Source: Massilia sp. erpn (GTDB lineage Bacteria; Pseudomonadota; Gammaproteobacteria; Burkholderiales; Burkholderiaceae_D). From it: a stretch of 64,000 nt of DNA. The notes under the pieces are model-generated. The model saw only the letters and a list, made by a program, of their open reading frames with translations, was not told where the DNA came from and made no database searches. The DNA lies in the NCBI RefSeq assembly GCF_024400215.1, contig NZ_CP053748.1, positions 1,922,001-1,986,000 on the forward strand. Reading direction: 5' to 3'. Made by a program: the position numbers and the translations under genes. Position 1 is the stretch's first letter; each line of letters begins with the position of its first letter. Below are positions 8,694 to 18,563 of this stretch, piece after piece.

Positions 8694-9740
8694 TCAGCAG
8701 CCGCAGCTTTCCTTCTGCACCGATTCCAGGGTGGCGGCGCGCGTCGGCAGGCCCAGTTTGGCCAGCAAGGCGCGGTCGTCATTCGCTTCCGGGTTGTCGG
8801 TGGTCAGCAGCTTGTCGCCGTAGAAGATGGAGTTGGCGCCGGCCATGAAGCACATCGCCTGCACCGCTTCGCCCAGCTCGCGGCGGCCGGCCGACAGGCG
8901 CACGCGCGCTTTCGGCATGGTGATGCGGGCCACGGCGATGGTGCGTACGAATTCCAGCGGGTCTAGACGGTCCATGCCATACAGCGGCGTGCCTTCCACC
9001 TGCACCAGGTGGTTGATCGGCACCGATTCCGGATACGGATTCAGGTTCGCCAGCTGGGCGATCAGGCCGGCGCGCTGGTCGCGCGTTTCGCCCATGCCCA
9101 CGATGCCGCCGCAGCAGATTTTCAGGCCGGCGTTGCGCACGTGGCCCAGGGTGTCCAGGCGGTCCTGGTATTCGCGGGTGGAGATCACGTTATCGTAGAA
9201 CTCGGGCGCGGTGTCCAGATTGTGGTTGTAGTAATCCAGGCCAGCGGCTTTCAGGCGCTCGGCCTGGTCTTCTTCCAGCATGCCCAGGGTGGCGCAAGTT
9301 TCCAGGCCCAGCGCCTTCACTTCGCGCACCATCTCTTCGACCTTGTCCATATCGCGCTCTTTCGGGCTGCGCCACGCGGCGCCCATGCAGAAGCGGGTCG
9401 CACCGTTTTCCTTGGCCTGGCGGGCCGCTTCCAGCACGGTGTCGATGCCCAGGATCTTCTTGGCTTCGACGCCGGTGTCGTAGCGCGCCGCCTGCGGGCA
9501 GTAGCCGCAATCCTCTTCGCAACCGCCGGTCTTGATCGACAGCAGGGTGGCCAGCTCCACATCGCCTTCCGGGAAATTGGCGCGCTGGACTTGCTGGGCG
9601 CGGAACATCAGCTCAGGGAAAGGCAGTTCGAACAGGGCCAGCACCTCTTCGCGCGGCCAGGTCGCCGCTTCCGGCAGCTTGATGGTCGCGGTAGGGCGGT
9701 GCAGGGCGACGGTTTTTGGTTCTTGCAGGGTTTGCGGCAT
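8694..9740 (-). CDS. bioB: Biotin synthase
   Basis: The product is a 348-residue radical-SAM enzyme that inserts sulfur into dethiobiotin. The CxxxCxxC cluster is at Cys74, Cys78 and Cys81 ([12 protein letters not shown]). Conserved segments [20 protein letters not shown] and RLSAGR (ligands of the auxiliary [2Fe-2S] cluster) are intact. Length is normal for the family. It follows bioD by 17 bases and precedes the carboxylase alpha gene by 62 bases. Confidence 0.97.
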   Translation of the reverse strand: MPQTLQEPKTVALHRPTATIKLPEAATWPREEVLALFELPFPELMFRAQQVQRANFPEGDVELATLLSIKTGGCEEDCGYCPQAARYDTGVEAKKILGIDTVLEAARQAKENGATRFCMGAAWRSPKERDMDKVEEMVREVKALGLETCATLGMLEEDQAERLKAAGLDYYNHNLDTAPEFYDNVISTREYQDRLDTLGHVRNAGLKICCGGIVGMGETRDQRAGLIAQLANLNPYPESVPINHLVQVEGTPLYGMDRLDPLEFVRTIAVARITMPKARVRLSAGRRELGEAVQAMCFMAGANSIFYGDKLLTTDNPEANDDRALLAKLGLPTRAATLESVQKESCGC

Positions 9741-9757
9741 TTTCTTTCCTTACACGT

Positions 9758-10525
9758 TCAATTGTTATGACGGACCGGCCAGTTGGGCAGGCTCGTAAAG
9801 TTCAGGTATTCGGCGGCGGCGGCGGCCGTGGGTTGCTCCAGGCGCGGCACGCGGCCCAGCAGCGGGGCGCCCAGGCGCGCTTCCAGCGCTGCGATATTCT
9901 CGTCGAAGAAGCTCATTTCCGTTTCCAGCGCATTGGCTACCCAGCCCACCAGCTTCAGGCCGCGCGCGGCGATCGCTTCGGCGGTCAGCAAGGCCTGGCT
10001 GATGCAGCCCAGGCGCATGCCCACCACCATCACCACCGGCAGGTTCAGTTGCTGCGCCAGGTCGGCGCTGTCGTAGTCGTCGTTGAGCGGCACGCGGAAG
10101 CCGCCCACGCCTTCCACCACGGTGGCGTCGGTGGCGGCGGCGATTTCCAGGTAGGCCGCCAGAATCGGCACCGGATCGATCACCACGCCTTCCAGCGCGG
10201 CGGCGATATGCGGCGCGGCCGGTTCTTTCAGCATGAAAGGCGTGGTCAGTTCGGGCAGCATGGCGACATTGCCGGCTGCGGCCAGCATATCGGCATCGTC
10301 GTTGTGCAGACGGCCGTCGCGCAGCACGGCGCCGGCCGCGATCGGCTTCATGCCGCAGGTGCGCGCGCCGCTGCGCGCCAGCGCATACAGCATGGCGGCC
10401 GAGGTCAGGGTCTTGCCGATTTCGGTATCGGTGCCCGTGACAAAGCAGGAGAAGCGGGGCGGCATGCCGCTGGCGGCGGGCGCCGTTTCGGTTTGAGGTG
10501 CGATCACCGGATCTTCCAGGGCCAT
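9758..10525 (-). CDS. bioD: ATP-dependent dethiobiotin synthetase
   Basis: The product is 255 residues, a P-loop ligase closing the ureido ring of dethiobiotin from 7,8-diaminopelargonate, CO2 and ATP. The P-loop is visible as [15 protein letters not shown] (about residues 27-41), with [20 protein letters not shown] and the later GWVANALE segment. The N-terminus carries about 25 extra residues before the domain. The start is one base past the bioF stop, so translation is coupled. Confidence 0.95.
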   Translation of the reverse strand: MALEDPVIAPQTETAPAASGMPPRFSCFVTGTDTEIGKTLTSAAMLYALARSGARTCGMKPIAAGAVLRDGRLHNDDADMLAAAGNVAMLPELTTPFMLKEPAAPHIAAALEGVVIDPVPILAAYLEIAAATDATVVEGVGGFRVPLNDDYDSADLAQQLNLPVVMVVGMRLGCISQALLTAEAIAARGLKLVGWVANALETEMSFFDENIAALEARLGAPLLGRVPRLEQPTAAAAAEYLNFTSLPNWPVRHNN

Positions 10526-10526
10526 C

Positions 10527-11717
10527 TTAAGTCCTTTCCAGTTCGTTGAGCGCGGCGATCAGCTGCGCCACGTCGCGCGCGCTATGGCCGGCCGACAGCG
10601 TGATGCGCAGGCGCGCCGTATCCGCCGGCACCGTGGGCGGACGGATGCCGCCGACCCAGATGCCCTGCTCGTACAAGGCGGCGGCGGCGTGCATGGTTTC
10701 CGCGTTGTCGCCGATGATAATGGGCTGGATTGCCGTGTGCGAGGGCAGCAGCCGCCAGCGCTGCAGGCGCAGGCCATCCTGCAATTGTGCCACCAAAGCC
10801 TGCAAGTGCGCACGGCGCTCCCGGCCTTCGGCGCCACCCAGGATATCCAGGCTGGTAAGCAGGGCGTGGGCCAGGGCCGGCGGCGCGGCCGTGGTGAAGA
10901 TATAGGGCCGGGCGCGCTGCACCAGGGTTTCGATCACGCTGCGGTGGGCGGCCACGAAAGCGCCCGCCACGCCGGCAGCCTTGCCCAGCGTGCCGACATA
11001 GACGAGATGCGGCGATTGCAGGCCGAAATGCTCCAGCGCGCCGCGTCCACGGCTGCCCAGCGTGCCGAAGCCGTGGGCATCGTCCACCACCAGCCAGGCG
11101 CCATGGCGTTCGCACAGGGCCAGCAATTGCGGCAGTGGGGCTAGATTGCCGTCCATGCTGAACACGGCGTCGGTGACGACGATCTTGTTGCTGGCGGTGC
11201 TGGCTTGCAGCATGCCCTCCAGCGCCGCCACGTCGGCGTGCGGATAGACTTTCAAGCTGGTGCGCGCCAGGCGCGCACCGTCGATCAGGGAAGCATGGTT
11301 GAGCGACTCGGAGAAGATTTCCGTATTCTTGTCGCCCACCGCGAGGCCGGTCAGCACGGCCAGATTGGCCATATAGCCGGTGCAGAAGTAGAGCGCGCGC
11401 GGCTCGACCAGATTCGGGCCGACATATTCGGCCAGCTTTTCCTCCAGCTGCACGTGGGCGCGGCTATGGCCGCTGATCAGGTGCGAAGCGCCGCTGCCGG
11501 TGCCGTACAGGTCCACGCCCTCGCGCAGCGCTTCGGCGATCAGCGCATGGCTGGCCAGACCCAGATAGTCATTGCTGCAGAAAGCCAGCAGTTCGCGGCC
11601 GCCCACCTTCATGCGCGGGCCGCAGGGCGTTTCCACCGCGCGGCGCTTGCGGATCAGGTTTTTCTCTTGCAAGCCTTGCAGCTCGCTTTCCAGTTTTTCC
11701 AGCAATTCCATCGTCAT
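10527..11717 (-). CDS. bioF: 8-amino-7-oxononanoate synthase
   Basis: The product is 396 residues, a PLP enzyme of the alpha-oxoamine synthase family that condenses pimeloyl thioester with alanine. The glycine-rich substrate loop ([14 protein letters not shown]), the [10 protein letters not shown] motif with the cofactor-binding Asp, and the PLP lysine in [14 protein letters not shown] are present. The start ATGA overlaps the bioA stop by 4 bases. Confidence 0.95.
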   Translation of the reverse strand: MTMELLEKLESELQGLQEKNLIRKRRAVETPCGPRMKVGGRELLAFCSNDYLGLASHALIAEALREGVDLYGTGSGASHLISGHSRAHVQLEEKLAEYVGPNLVEPRALYFCTGYMANLAVLTGLAVGDKNTEIFSESLNHASLIDGARLARTSLKVYPHADVAALEGMLQASTASNKIVVTDAVFSMDGNLAPLPQLLALCERHGAWLVVDDAHGFGTLGSRGRGALEHFGLQSPHLVYVGTLGKAAGVAGAFVAAHRSVIETLVQRARPYIFTTAAPPALAHALLTSLDILGGAEGRERRAHLQALVAQLQDGLRLQRWRLLPSHTAIQPIIIGDNAETMHAAAALYEQGIWVGGIRPPTVPADTARLRITLSAGHSARDVAQLIAALNELERT

Positions 11718-13042
11718 CCCGCCAGGCTTTGTTCGAACACGGCCAGCGTGCGCTGGGCCAGGATGCCGATTTCCTCGTCGTTCAGGATATACGGCGGCAT
11801 CAGGTACACGGTGGAACCGATGGGGCGCAGCAGCAGTTCCTGCTGCGTGGCGTTGGCGAAGAAGCGGCGCGAGAAGCCCGGCGCGGCATCGATGGCGTCG
11901 AAGGCCCAGATCATGCCGCGCTGGCGGAAATGCCGCGTGCGCTCATGCTGGGCCAGCGGCGCCAGCGCCGCGGTGATGCGGGCGGCGCGCGCCTTGTTCG
12001 CTTCCAGCACATGGTCTTCGGCGAAGATGTCCAGCGTGGCCAGCGCGGCGCGGCAGGCCAGCGGATTGCCGGTGTAGGAGTGCGAATGCAGGAAGCCGCG
12101 CGTCACGTCTTCGCTGTAGAAAGCCTGGTAAATCTCTTCGCGCGAGAGCACGATGGACAGCGGCAGATAGCCGCCGCTGATGCCTTTCGACAGGCACAGG
12201 AAGTCCGGCCAGATGCCGGCCTGCTCGCAGGCGAAGAAGGTGCCGGTGCGGCCGCAGCCGACGGCGATTTCGTCCAGGATCAGATGCACCTGGTAGCGGT
12301 CGCACAGCGCGCGCACCAGTTGCAGATACAAGGGATCGTGCATGGCGAAGCCGGTAGCGCACTGCACCAGCGGCTCGATGATGATGGCGGCGATGCGGCC
12401 CTCGGCCTGCTGGAAGGCGCGCTCCACGTCGGCGGCGGCGCGGCGCGCCACGTCCTGCGCCGTTTCGCCTGGCTCGGCCTGGCGCGCATCGGGCGACATC
12501 ACGGTCTGCGCGGCGCGCAGCAGCGGGCCGTAGGCATCCTTGAACAGGGCGACATCGGTGACGGCCAGCGCGCCGATGGTTTCGCCGTGATAGCTGCCCT
12601 TGAGGCAGAGGAATTCCTGCTTCCCGCCCTTGCCGCTATTGCGCCAGGCGTGGAAGCTCATCTTCAGCGCGATCTCGACGGCGGAAGCGCCGTCCGAGGC
12701 ATAGAAGGCGTGGCCCAGGGTATTGCTGGTCAGGTCCGACAGGCGTTCCGACAGCTGGATCACCGGTTCATGGGTGAAGCCGGCCAGCATCGCATGCTCC
12801 AGCATGTCCAGCTGCTCGCGCAGCGCCGCGTTGATGCGCGGATTGGCGTGGCCGAACAGATTCACCCACCAGGAGCTGATCGCATCCAGATAACGGTTGC
12901 CCTGGTGGTCGTACAGCCATGCGCCACGGCCATGGCTGACCGGAATCAGCGGCGTGCTTTCATGATGCTGCATCTGGGTGCAGGGATGCCATACGCTGCG
13001 CAGGCTGCGCGCTACCCAGTCGGTTTGTCGGTTCGCTTCCAA
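11714..13042 (-). CDS. bioA: Adenosylmethionine-8-amino-7-oxononanoate aminotransferase (TTG start)
   Basis: The product is 442 residues, a class-III PLP aminotransferase that makes 7,8-diaminopelargonate using SAM as amino donor. The family N-terminus ([12 protein letters not shown]), [15 protein letters not shown], the cofactor Asp in [14 protein letters not shown] and the PLP lysine in [14 protein letters not shown] are visible. The start is apparently TTG (13040-13042): an in-frame TAA lies two codons upstream, no ATG lies before the conserved N-terminus, and a GGAG ribosome site sits 9 bases upstream. A weak start on the first gene could limit the whole bioAFDB block. It lies 18 bases after liuC with no visible promoter in between. 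Confidence 0.93.
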   Translation of the reverse strand: MEANRQTDWVARSLRSVWHPCTQMQHHESTPLIPVSHGRGAWLYDHQGNRYLDAISSWWVNLFGHANPRINAALREQLDMLEHAMLAGFTHEPVIQLSERLSDLTSNTLGHAFYASDGASAVEIALKMSFHAWRNSGKGGKQEFLCLKGSYHGETIGALAVTDVALFKDAYGPLLRAAQTVMSPDARQAEPGETAQDVARRAAADVERAFQQAEGRIAAIIIEPLVQCATGFAMHDPLYLQLVRALCDRYQVHLILDEIAVGCGRTGTFFACEQAGIWPDFLCLSKGISGGYLPLSIVLSREEIYQAFYSEDVTRGFLHSHSYTGNPLACRAALATLDIFAEDHVLEANKARAARITAALAPLAQHERTRHFRQRGMIWAFDAIDAAPGFSRRFFANATQQELLLRPIGSTVYLMPPYILNDEEIGILAQRTLAVFEQSLAG

Positions 13043-13060
13043 AAATTACTGCTCCATTCT

Positions 13061-13846
13061 TTAGTTCAGCCAGTTTGGCTTGCGCTTCTCCAGGAAGGAT
13101 TGCACGCCTTCTCGGCCCTGCTCCGACGCCCGGATCTGCGCGATGCGCAGCGCGGTATCGGCCAGCAGCGCATCGCTCACCGGCTGGTTCACCACCTCGC
13201 GTACCAGCACCTTGGCCTCTTTCACGGCGTTCGGGCTGTTCGTCAGCAGTGCTTTGACGATTTCATTGACTTTCGTATCCAGTGCGTCGGCGCCCACCGT
13301 TTCGTGCACGAAGCCGATGCGGTGCGCCTCGCGCGCGCTGAAGCGTTCGGCCGTGAGGAAGTAGCGGCGCGCCGCATTTTCGCCCATGGCCTTGATCACA
13401 TAAGGCGAAATAGTAGCCGGAATCAGTCCCAGCTTCGCTTCGCTCAGGCAGAAGTTGGCCTCTTCCACGGCCACCGCGATATCGCAGGCGGCCACCAGGC
13501 CCATGCCGCCGGCATAGCAGTCGCCCTGCACCTTGGCCACCACGGGCTTGGCGCAGAGGTAGATGGCGCGCAGCATCTGCGCCAGCTGCATGGCGTCGGC
13601 GTGGTTTTCGGCGTGCGTGTAGCCCGCCATTTTCTTCATCCAGTTCAGGTCCGCACCGGCGCAGAAAGCCGGGCCGTTCGCCGCCAGCACGATGGCGCGC
13701 ACCACGTCGTCGCGGCCCAGCTCATTGAAGGCTAGGGTCAGCTCGTTGATGGTCTGCTCGTTGAAGGCGTTGCGCACATCGGGACGGTTCAGCGTCACGG
13801 TGGCCAGCTTGTCGGCGATGGAGATGCTCAGGGTCTGATAGTCCAT
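13061..13846 (-). CDS. liuC: Enoyl-CoA hydratase, methylglutaconyl-CoA hydratase-like
   Basis: The product is about 261 residues of the crotonase superfamily. The oxyanion-hole segment AAFCAGADLNWMKKM-like and the second segment YAGGMGLVAACDIAV are recognisable, with the active-site glutamates in LSEAKLGLIPATISPYV. It hydrates 3-methylglutaconyl-CoA to HMG-CoA, between methylcrotonyl-CoA carboxylase and HMG-CoA lyase. The ATG at 13846 is chosen because AAGGAG lies 6 bases upstream; the ATG at 13852 directly abuts that site. It starts 10 bases after the liuB stop. Confidence 0.9.
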   Translation of the reverse strand: MDYQTLSISIADKLATVTLNRPDVRNAFNEQTINELTLAFNELGRDDVVRAIVLAANGPAFCAGADLNWMKKMAGYTHAENHADAMQLAQMLRAIYLCAKPVVAKVQGDCYAGGMGLVAACDIAVAVEEANFCLSEAKLGLIPATISPYVIKAMGENAARRYFLTAERFSAREAHRIGFVHETVGADALDTKVNEIVKALLTNSPNAVKEAKVLVREVVNQPVSDALLADTALRIAQIRASEQGREGVQSFLEKRKPNWLN

Positions 13847-13856
13847 ATTCATCTCC

Positions 13857-15476
13857 TTACATGCGGAACACGCCGAACTTGGTGTCCTGGATTTCGGCGT
13901 TCAATGCCGCCGACAGGCCCAGGCCCAGCACCATGCGCGTGTCGGCCGGATCGATCACGCCATCGTCCCACAGGCGCGCGGTGGCGTAGTAGGGGTGGCC
14001 CTGGTGCTCGTACTGCTCCTTGATCGGCTGCTTGAAGGCCGCTTCCTCTTCGGCCGACCACTGGCCGCCCTTGCCCTCGATGCCGTCGCGCTTGACGGTC
14101 GCCAGCACCGATGCCGCCTGGTCGCCGCCCATCACCGAGATGCGCGCATTGGGCCACATCCACAGGAAGCGTGGCGAGAAGGCGCGGCCGCACATGCCGT
14201 AATTGCCGGCGCCGAAGCTGCCGCCGATGATGACGGTGAATTTCGGCACCGAGGCCGTCGCCACCGCCGTCACCATCTTGGCGCCGTTGCGGGCGATGCC
14301 CTCGTTCTCGTACTTGCGGCCGACCATGAAGCCGGTGATGTTTTGCAGGAAGACCAGCGGAATCTTGCGCTGGCAGCACAGTTCGATGAAGTGCGTGCCT
14401 TTCAGCGCCGACTCCGAGAACAGGATGCCGTTATTGGCGATGATGCCGACCTTCATGCCGTAGATGTGGGCGAAGCCGCACACCAGGGTGGTGCCGTAGC
14501 GCGCCTTGAACTCGTCGAATTCGCTGCCGTCGACGATGCGGGCGATCACTTCGCGGATATCGAAAGGCTTGCGCGTATCGACCGGGATCACGCCGTACAG
14601 CTCTTGCGGCGCGTATTTCGGCTCCACCGCTTCGCGCAGCGCGCCCTGCTGCGGCTTCTGCCGGTTCAGGTTCGAGACGATGGTGCGCGCCATCGACAGC
14701 GCATGCATATCGTTCTGCGCCAGGTGGTCGGCCACGCCCGACAGGCGGGTATGCACGTCGCCGCCGCCCAGGTCTTCGGCCGATACCACCTCGCCGGTGG
14801 CCGCCTTCACCAGTGGCGGGCCACCGAGGAAGATGGTGCCCTGTTCCTTGACGATGATGGATTCGTCGCTCATGGCCGGCACATAGGCGCCGCCGGCCGT
14901 GCAGGAACCCATCACCACCGCGATCTGCGGAATGCCCTTGGCCGACAGATTGGCCTGGTTGAAGAAGATGCGGCCGAAGTGGTCGCGGTCGGGGAAGACG
15001 TCGTCCTGGTTGGGCAGGTTGGCGCCGCCCGAATCGACCAGGTAGATGCAGGGCAGATTATTCTGGTCGGCGATTTCCTGGGCGCGCAGGTGCTTCTTCA
15101 CCGTCATCGGATAGTAGGTGCCGCCTTTCACGGTGGCGTCATTGCAGACGATGACGCATTCCTGGCCCGCCACGCGGCCGATGCCAGTGATGATGCCCGC
15201 CGCCGGCGCCGCGTCGGCGCCCTTGTCCGGATACATGCCGTAGGCGGCCAATTGCGAGAATTCGAGGAAGGGCGTGCCGGGATCGAGCAGCATCTGCACG
15301 CGGTCGCGCGGCAGCAGTTTGCCGCGCGCCACATGCTTGGCGCAGGCCGCCTCGCCGCCGCCCTCGGCCACCTTGGCGACCTTGGCGCGCAAGTCGTCCA
15401 CGATGGCCTGCATGGCGGCCGCATTGGCCTTGAAATCTTCGCTGCGCGGATTGAGTTTGCTTTCGATGTGCGGCAT
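13857..15476 (-). CDS. liuB: Methylcrotonyl-CoA carboxylase, carboxyltransferase beta subunit
   Basis: The product is 539 residues with the N- and C-terminal carboxyltransferase halves. The acyl-CoA-binding and oxyanion segments are visible: [26 protein letters not shown] in the first half, and [22 protein letters not shown] and [31 protein letters not shown] in the second. It transfers carboxyl from biotin to 3-methylcrotonyl-CoA. It is the first leucine gene of this minus-strand run, preceded by ychJ, and lies about 230 bases downstream of a LiuR-type operator. Confidence 0.95.
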   Translation of the reverse strand: MPHIESKLNPRSEDFKANAAAMQAIVDDLRAKVAKVAEGGGEAACAKHVARGKLLPRDRVQMLLDPGTPFLEFSQLAAYGMYPDKGADAAPAAGIITGIGRVAGQECVIVCNDATVKGGTYYPMTVKKHLRAQEIADQNNLPCIYLVDSGGANLPNQDDVFPDRDHFGRIFFNQANLSAKGIPQIAVVMGSCTAGGAYVPAMSDESIIVKEQGTIFLGGPPLVKAATGEVVSAEDLGGGDVHTRLSGVADHLAQNDMHALSMARTIVSNLNRQKPQQGALREAVEPKYAPQELYGVIPVDTRKPFDIREVIARIVDGSEFDEFKARYGTTLVCGFAHIYGMKVGIIANNGILFSESALKGTHFIELCCQRKIPLVFLQNITGFMVGRKYENEGIARNGAKMVTAVATASVPKFTVIIGGSFGAGNYGMCGRAFSPRFLWMWPNARISVMGGDQAASVLATVKRDGIEGKGGQWSAEEEAAFKQPIKEQYEHQGHPYYATARLWDDGVIDPADTRMVLGLGLSAALNAEIQDTKFGVFRM

Positions 15477-15542
15477 TCGGGTTCCTCTTATTAGATCGCG
15501 TTGTCTCCGACGCGGTTTGGCCGGGAGGCCGGCAACAGCCTC

Positions 15543-15974
15543 CTATTCAGGAAATTCACCGTCAACGTAGAACCAGCGCGGCGTGCCCGCCGCATCCGGC
15601 TCGCGCAGGAAGCGGCTGATCTCATGCAGGCGCTGGCCGCGGCCCCCGGTGCGGCAGCGGGCCACGAATTCCACGAAATCCTCGTCCGGTTTCGCCTCTG
15701 CTTTACGTTGACGTAAACGTAAACCAGATTTTACCTCAAGTCCCAGCCACTGCAATTGCTCCTTGGGGTCGATAATTTGCTCGGTGGGGCGGGTGCTGGC
15801 ATGCCAGGTTGATAAGAGATACGCTTCATTGCGCAGGGAGTAGGCCGTATAGCGCGAGCGCATCAGCTGTTCAGCGCTGGGCGGCACGGCGGCGCCGTCG
15901 AGGAAAGGGCCGCAGCACGCAGCCAGCGCAGGGCCGCCGCAGGGACAACCCACCGGGGTCTTGGACTTGGTCAT
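15543..15974 (-). CDS. ychJ: YchJ family SEC-C-type metal-binding protein (UPF0225)
   Basis: The product is 143 residues. The N-terminal metal-binding motif (CPCGG...CC) and the family sequence MRSRYTAYSLRNEAYLLSTWH are diagnostic of YchJ. The middle contains WLGLEV and the end WFYVDGEF. Function is not established; the SEC-C-like motif binds zinc in relatives. It is 66 bases upstream of liuB on the same strand. Its coding sequence holds the ACGT-hexad operator that also occurs before liuA, encoding the Arg-rich patch LRLRQRK. Confidence 0.88.
   Translation of the reverse strand: MTKSKTPVGCPCGGPALAACCGPFLDGAAVPPSAEQLMRSRYTAYSLRNEAYLLSTWHASTRPTEQIIDPKEQLQWLGLEVKSGLRLRQRKAEAKPDEDFVEFVARCRTGGRGQRLHEISRFLREPDAAGTPRWFYVDGEFPE
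15702..15723. promoter_or_regulatory. Putative LiuR operator inside ychJ
   Basis: Three ACGT tetrads spaced exactly 6 bases apart (15705, 15711 and 15717) form a near-palindrome TTTACGTTGACGTAAA extended by CGTAAA. The same 19-base string, with one difference, lies at the liuA promoter (45178-45199). This copy is inside ychJ, about 225 bases upstream of liuB. No convincing -10 was found next to it, so control of liuB from here is inferred. Confidence 0.6.
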
Positions 15975-16051
15975 TTAATAAGACGGACAGCGGAAAATCC
16001 CGCCATTATCCGCCATATCGGCAGACGGGGTGCTGGCGCGCTGATGGCGGC

Positions 16052-17212
16052 TCAGGCCAAATCGCGGTTCAGAATCTCGACATAGGCGGAATAGGCGTAC
16101 AAGCGGCCGCGCTTCATGCCCGACAGTTCGCGCACGATGCCCAGCTTTTCCTCTAGTGCCGCCAGGGTTTTGCCGGTGGTGGCCGGCGTCAAGCCCGAGA
16201 GCTGGGCCAGGGTGGCGATATTGGCCAGCGGCCGCGCGAACAAGGCCCGCAACAGCTGGTGCGCCGACCCGGCTTGGCGCCCCAGCGCAGAGAGCCGGGC
16301 CAGATCGCTGTCCAGCAGGGCGTTCAGATACTGTACCGTGGCCAGCGCATGGTCGGCGGTGGCGGCGACGGCGTCCACGAAGAACAGCAGCCAGGCTTCC
16401 CAGTCGCCGTCGCTGCGCACTTTTTGCAGCAGCTCGTAGTAGGTTTGCCGGTGCGCCTTGAAGAAGACGGACAGGTAGAGCATGGGTTCGCGCAGCACGC
16501 CCGCCTGCGCCAGGATCAGCGGAATCAGCAGCCGCCCAAGCCGGCCATTGCCATCCATGAAAGGGTGGATGGTTTCAAACTGGACGTGGACCAGGGCCGC
16601 CTTGATCAGGGGCGGGGTTTGCACATCCAGATCGTGGATAAAGCGTTCCAGGGCGCTGAAGCAGTCGGCCAGCATATGCGCCGGCGGCGGTATGAAAATA
16701 GCCTGGTCGGCCCGGTGCCCGCCCACCCAGACCTGATTGCGGCGGAACTCCCCGGGCGCGCGCTGGCTGCCCCGGCCCGATGCCATCAGCACCGCATGCA
16801 GCTCGCACAGCAGGCGGAAACTGATGGGCTGACCTTCGCGGATGCGCTGCATGCCGAGATTCAGCGCCCGCACATGGCAGGACACTTCTTCCACATCGTG
16901 CAGCGGCACGCCGGGTTGGCCCTCCATCTCATACAGCAGCAGATCGCTGAGCGAGGACTGCGTGCCTTCGATCTGGGAAGACATCACGGCTTCCTTGCGC
17001 ACATAGCTGTAAAGGAAGAGGTCCGCGTTGGGCAGCAGCAGGTGGATGGCGTCGAGCCGGCCGAGTCCAAGCAGGGCGGCGTGCATGCGCGAGCGCATCG
17101 GGCCGTCAAAGGCGAGCGGCGGCATGGGCGGGAGCGGGGCTGGCACGAAAGCGCGGCAGACCACGCCGCCCGCGATGCTCGCGGTGTACTGTCCACTGAG
17201 TCCGCGTTGCAT
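16052..17212 (-). CDS. Fic family protein with C-terminal winged helix
   Basis: The product is 386 residues. The Fic catalytic motif is complete: HPFMDGNGRLGR with His216. An N-terminal SSQIEG (residues 78-83) matches the inhibitory helix motif (S/T)xxxE(G/N) that keeps Fic enzymes autoinhibited. The last 75 or so residues (LARPLANIATLAQLSGLTPATTGKTL and on) look like a winged helix-turn-helix, as in Fic proteins that bind DNA. Such proteins usually transfer AMP from ATP to hydroxyl side chains; the target here is unknown. An array of GCTTA repeats sits just upstream and is a natural candidate for autoregulation. Confidence 0.9.
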   Translation of the reverse strand: MQRGLSGQYTASIAGGVVCRAFVPAPLPPMPPLAFDGPMRSRMHAALLGLGRLDAIHLLLPNADLFLYSYVRKEAVMSSQIEGTQSSLSDLLLYEMEGQPGVPLHDVEEVSCHVRALNLGMQRIREGQPISFRLLCELHAVLMASGRGSQRAPGEFRRNQVWVGGHRADQAIFIPPPAHMLADCFSALERFIHDLDVQTPPLIKAALVHVQFETIHPFMDGNGRLGRLLIPLILAQAGVLREPMLYLSVFFKAHRQTYYELLQKVRSDGDWEAWLLFFVDAVAATADHALATVQYLNALLDSDLARLSALGRQAGSAHQLLRALFARPLANIATLAQLSGLTPATTGKTLAALEEKLGIVRELSGMKRGRLYAYSAYVEILNRDLA

Positions 17213-17237
17213 GATCGTTAGCTGGGGTGCGCTGGAA

Positions 17238-17312
17238 GCTTATTTCAACTTTAAGCCAAAACTGAAATAAGCGGCGCGCTTATTTTAAGTTCGCTTAATT
17301 TAAGCTTGCTTA
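17238..17312. repeat. Iterated GCTTA/TAAGC repeats upstream of the fic gene
   Basis: In 75 AT-rich bases the pentamer GCTTA occurs at 17238, 17278, 17293 and 17308, and its complement TAAGC at 17252, 17268 and 17301. The last three direct copies are spaced exactly 15 bases (units GCTTATTTTAAGTTC and GCTTAATTTAAGCTT). AAATAAGC/GCTTATTT (17265-17272 and 17278-17285) also form a hairpin that may end the dadA transcript. The array reaches into the dadA stop codon. Confidence 0.6.
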
Positions 17313-18563
17313 ACGCAGCAGCAGGCCGTCGAGGGGAATGGCGGGGGCTTTGCCGCGCATTAGGTCGGCCAGGATGGCGGCCGAGCCGCAGGCGAAGGTG
17401 AAGCCGAGCGGGCCGTGGCCGACGTTGAGCCACAGATTGGGATAGGGGCTGGGGCCGAGGATGGGGGCGCTGTCCGGCGTGGCGGGGCGCAGTCCGGCCC
17501 AGCCTTCGACGCGGTCGTAGTCGGCGGCGCCGGGCATGGTCTGGCGCGCGAGGCGCAGCAGGCCGGCCGCGCGCTGCGGATCGTAGGACGCGTCCTCGCC
17601 CACCAGGTCGACCATGGCCGCCACCCGCAGATTCCAGCCGATGCGTGCATACAGCACCTTGCGCTCGAAATCGGTGACGCTGATTTCCGGCGCCTGGTCG
17701 CCGGGGCGGATGGGGGCATTCAGGCTGTAGCCCTTGAGCGGATACAGGGGCAGGTCGATGTCGGCCGTCGCCGCCAAGCCGCGGCTCTGGATGCCGGCGG
17801 CCAGCACATAGTGTTCAGCCGTCAGCCGTCCCGCGCTGCTTTCCACGCCCGCCACGCTGCCATCCTCGATGACGATGGCGCGCGCCTTGGCCTGCACCCG
17901 GCCCTCAAAACGCGGATGGGCGAGCAGGCGCTTTTCCAGCGCCACGCAGAAGGCATGGCAGTCGGCCACCGCTTCGCCCGCGTTGAAGATGCCGCCCGCC
18001 AGGCGGGGCGCCAGCGCGGCCAGCGCCGGTTCCAGCTGCGCGCATTCGGCGCCGGACAGGATCTGGCGCCGTCCGTCCGCATCGCGCTTGGCGACGGCCG
18101 CCTCGAAAGCGCTGCGTGTGCGATACACCACCAGCTTGCCCGCTTCGCGCCAGCCGAATTCCGCCAGGGGCAATTGCAGCGCCAGTTCGGACATCATGCA
18201 GCGGCTCAGTTCTCCCAGCAGCAGCAGGCGCTGGGTGGTGCGCGCATTGCTGGCGGCATTGCAGTGGGCGAGGAACTGCGCCAGCCAGCGCCACTGGCGC
18301 CAGTCGGCTTCGGGACGGAAGCGCAGCGGCCCGGCATCCTGCAGCAGCCAGCGCAGCGCCTTCAGCGGCACGCCCGCATCGGCCAGTGGCGACACGTAGC
18401 GGTAGCTGAGCTGCCCGCCATTGCGCAAGCTGGCGCCGCAACCCACCTCCGCTTCGCGTTCCAGCAAGGTGACGCGGAAACCGGCTTCCAGCAGCCACCA
18501 GGCCGTCGCCAGACCGACCACACCGCCGCCGATCACCAGGACTTGCGAAGAATTGTGCTGCAT
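17310..18563 (-). CDS. FAD-dependent D-amino-acid dehydrogenase-like oxidoreductase
   Basis: The product is 417 residues of the DadA/DAO family. The N-terminal dinucleotide-binding motif VLVIGGGVVGLATAWWL is clear, as are the RNGGQLSYRYVSPLAD segment typical of DadA and the C-terminal GLRPATPDSAPILGPSPYPNLWLNVGHGPLGFTFACGS-type FAD contact region. The likely reaction is oxidation of a D-amino acid (for example D-alanine) to a 2-oxo acid, with electrons passed to the respiratory chain. No alanine racemase is adjacent. Divergent from the GntR regulator, it may use D-alanine from the peptidoglycan region next door; that link is inference. Confidence 0.82.
   Translation of the reverse strand: MQHNSSQVLVIGGGVVGLATAWWLLEAGFRVTLLEREAEVGCGASLRNGGQLSYRYVSPLADAGVPLKALRWLLQDAGPLRFRPEADWRQWRWLAQFLAHCNAASNARTTQRLLLLGELSRCMMSELALQLPLAEFGWREAGKLVVYRTRSAFEAAVAKRDADGRRQILSGAECAQLEPALAALAPRLAGGIFNAGEAVADCHAFCVALEKRLLAHPRFEGRVQAKARAIVIEDGSVAGVESSAGRLTAEHYVLAAGIQSRGLAATADIDLPLYPLKGYSLNAPIRPGDQAPEISVTDFERKVLYARIGWNLRVAAMVDLVGEDASYDPQRAAGLLRLARQTMPGAADYDRVEGWAGLRPATPDSAPILGPSPYPNLWLNVGHGPLGFTFACGSAAILADLMRGKAPAIPLDGLLLR

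Noticed and set aside
6931..8823. 630-codon open frame on the plus strand
   Set aside because: Shadow of the carboxylase alpha gene; no ribosome site and composition typical of antisense GC-rich frames.
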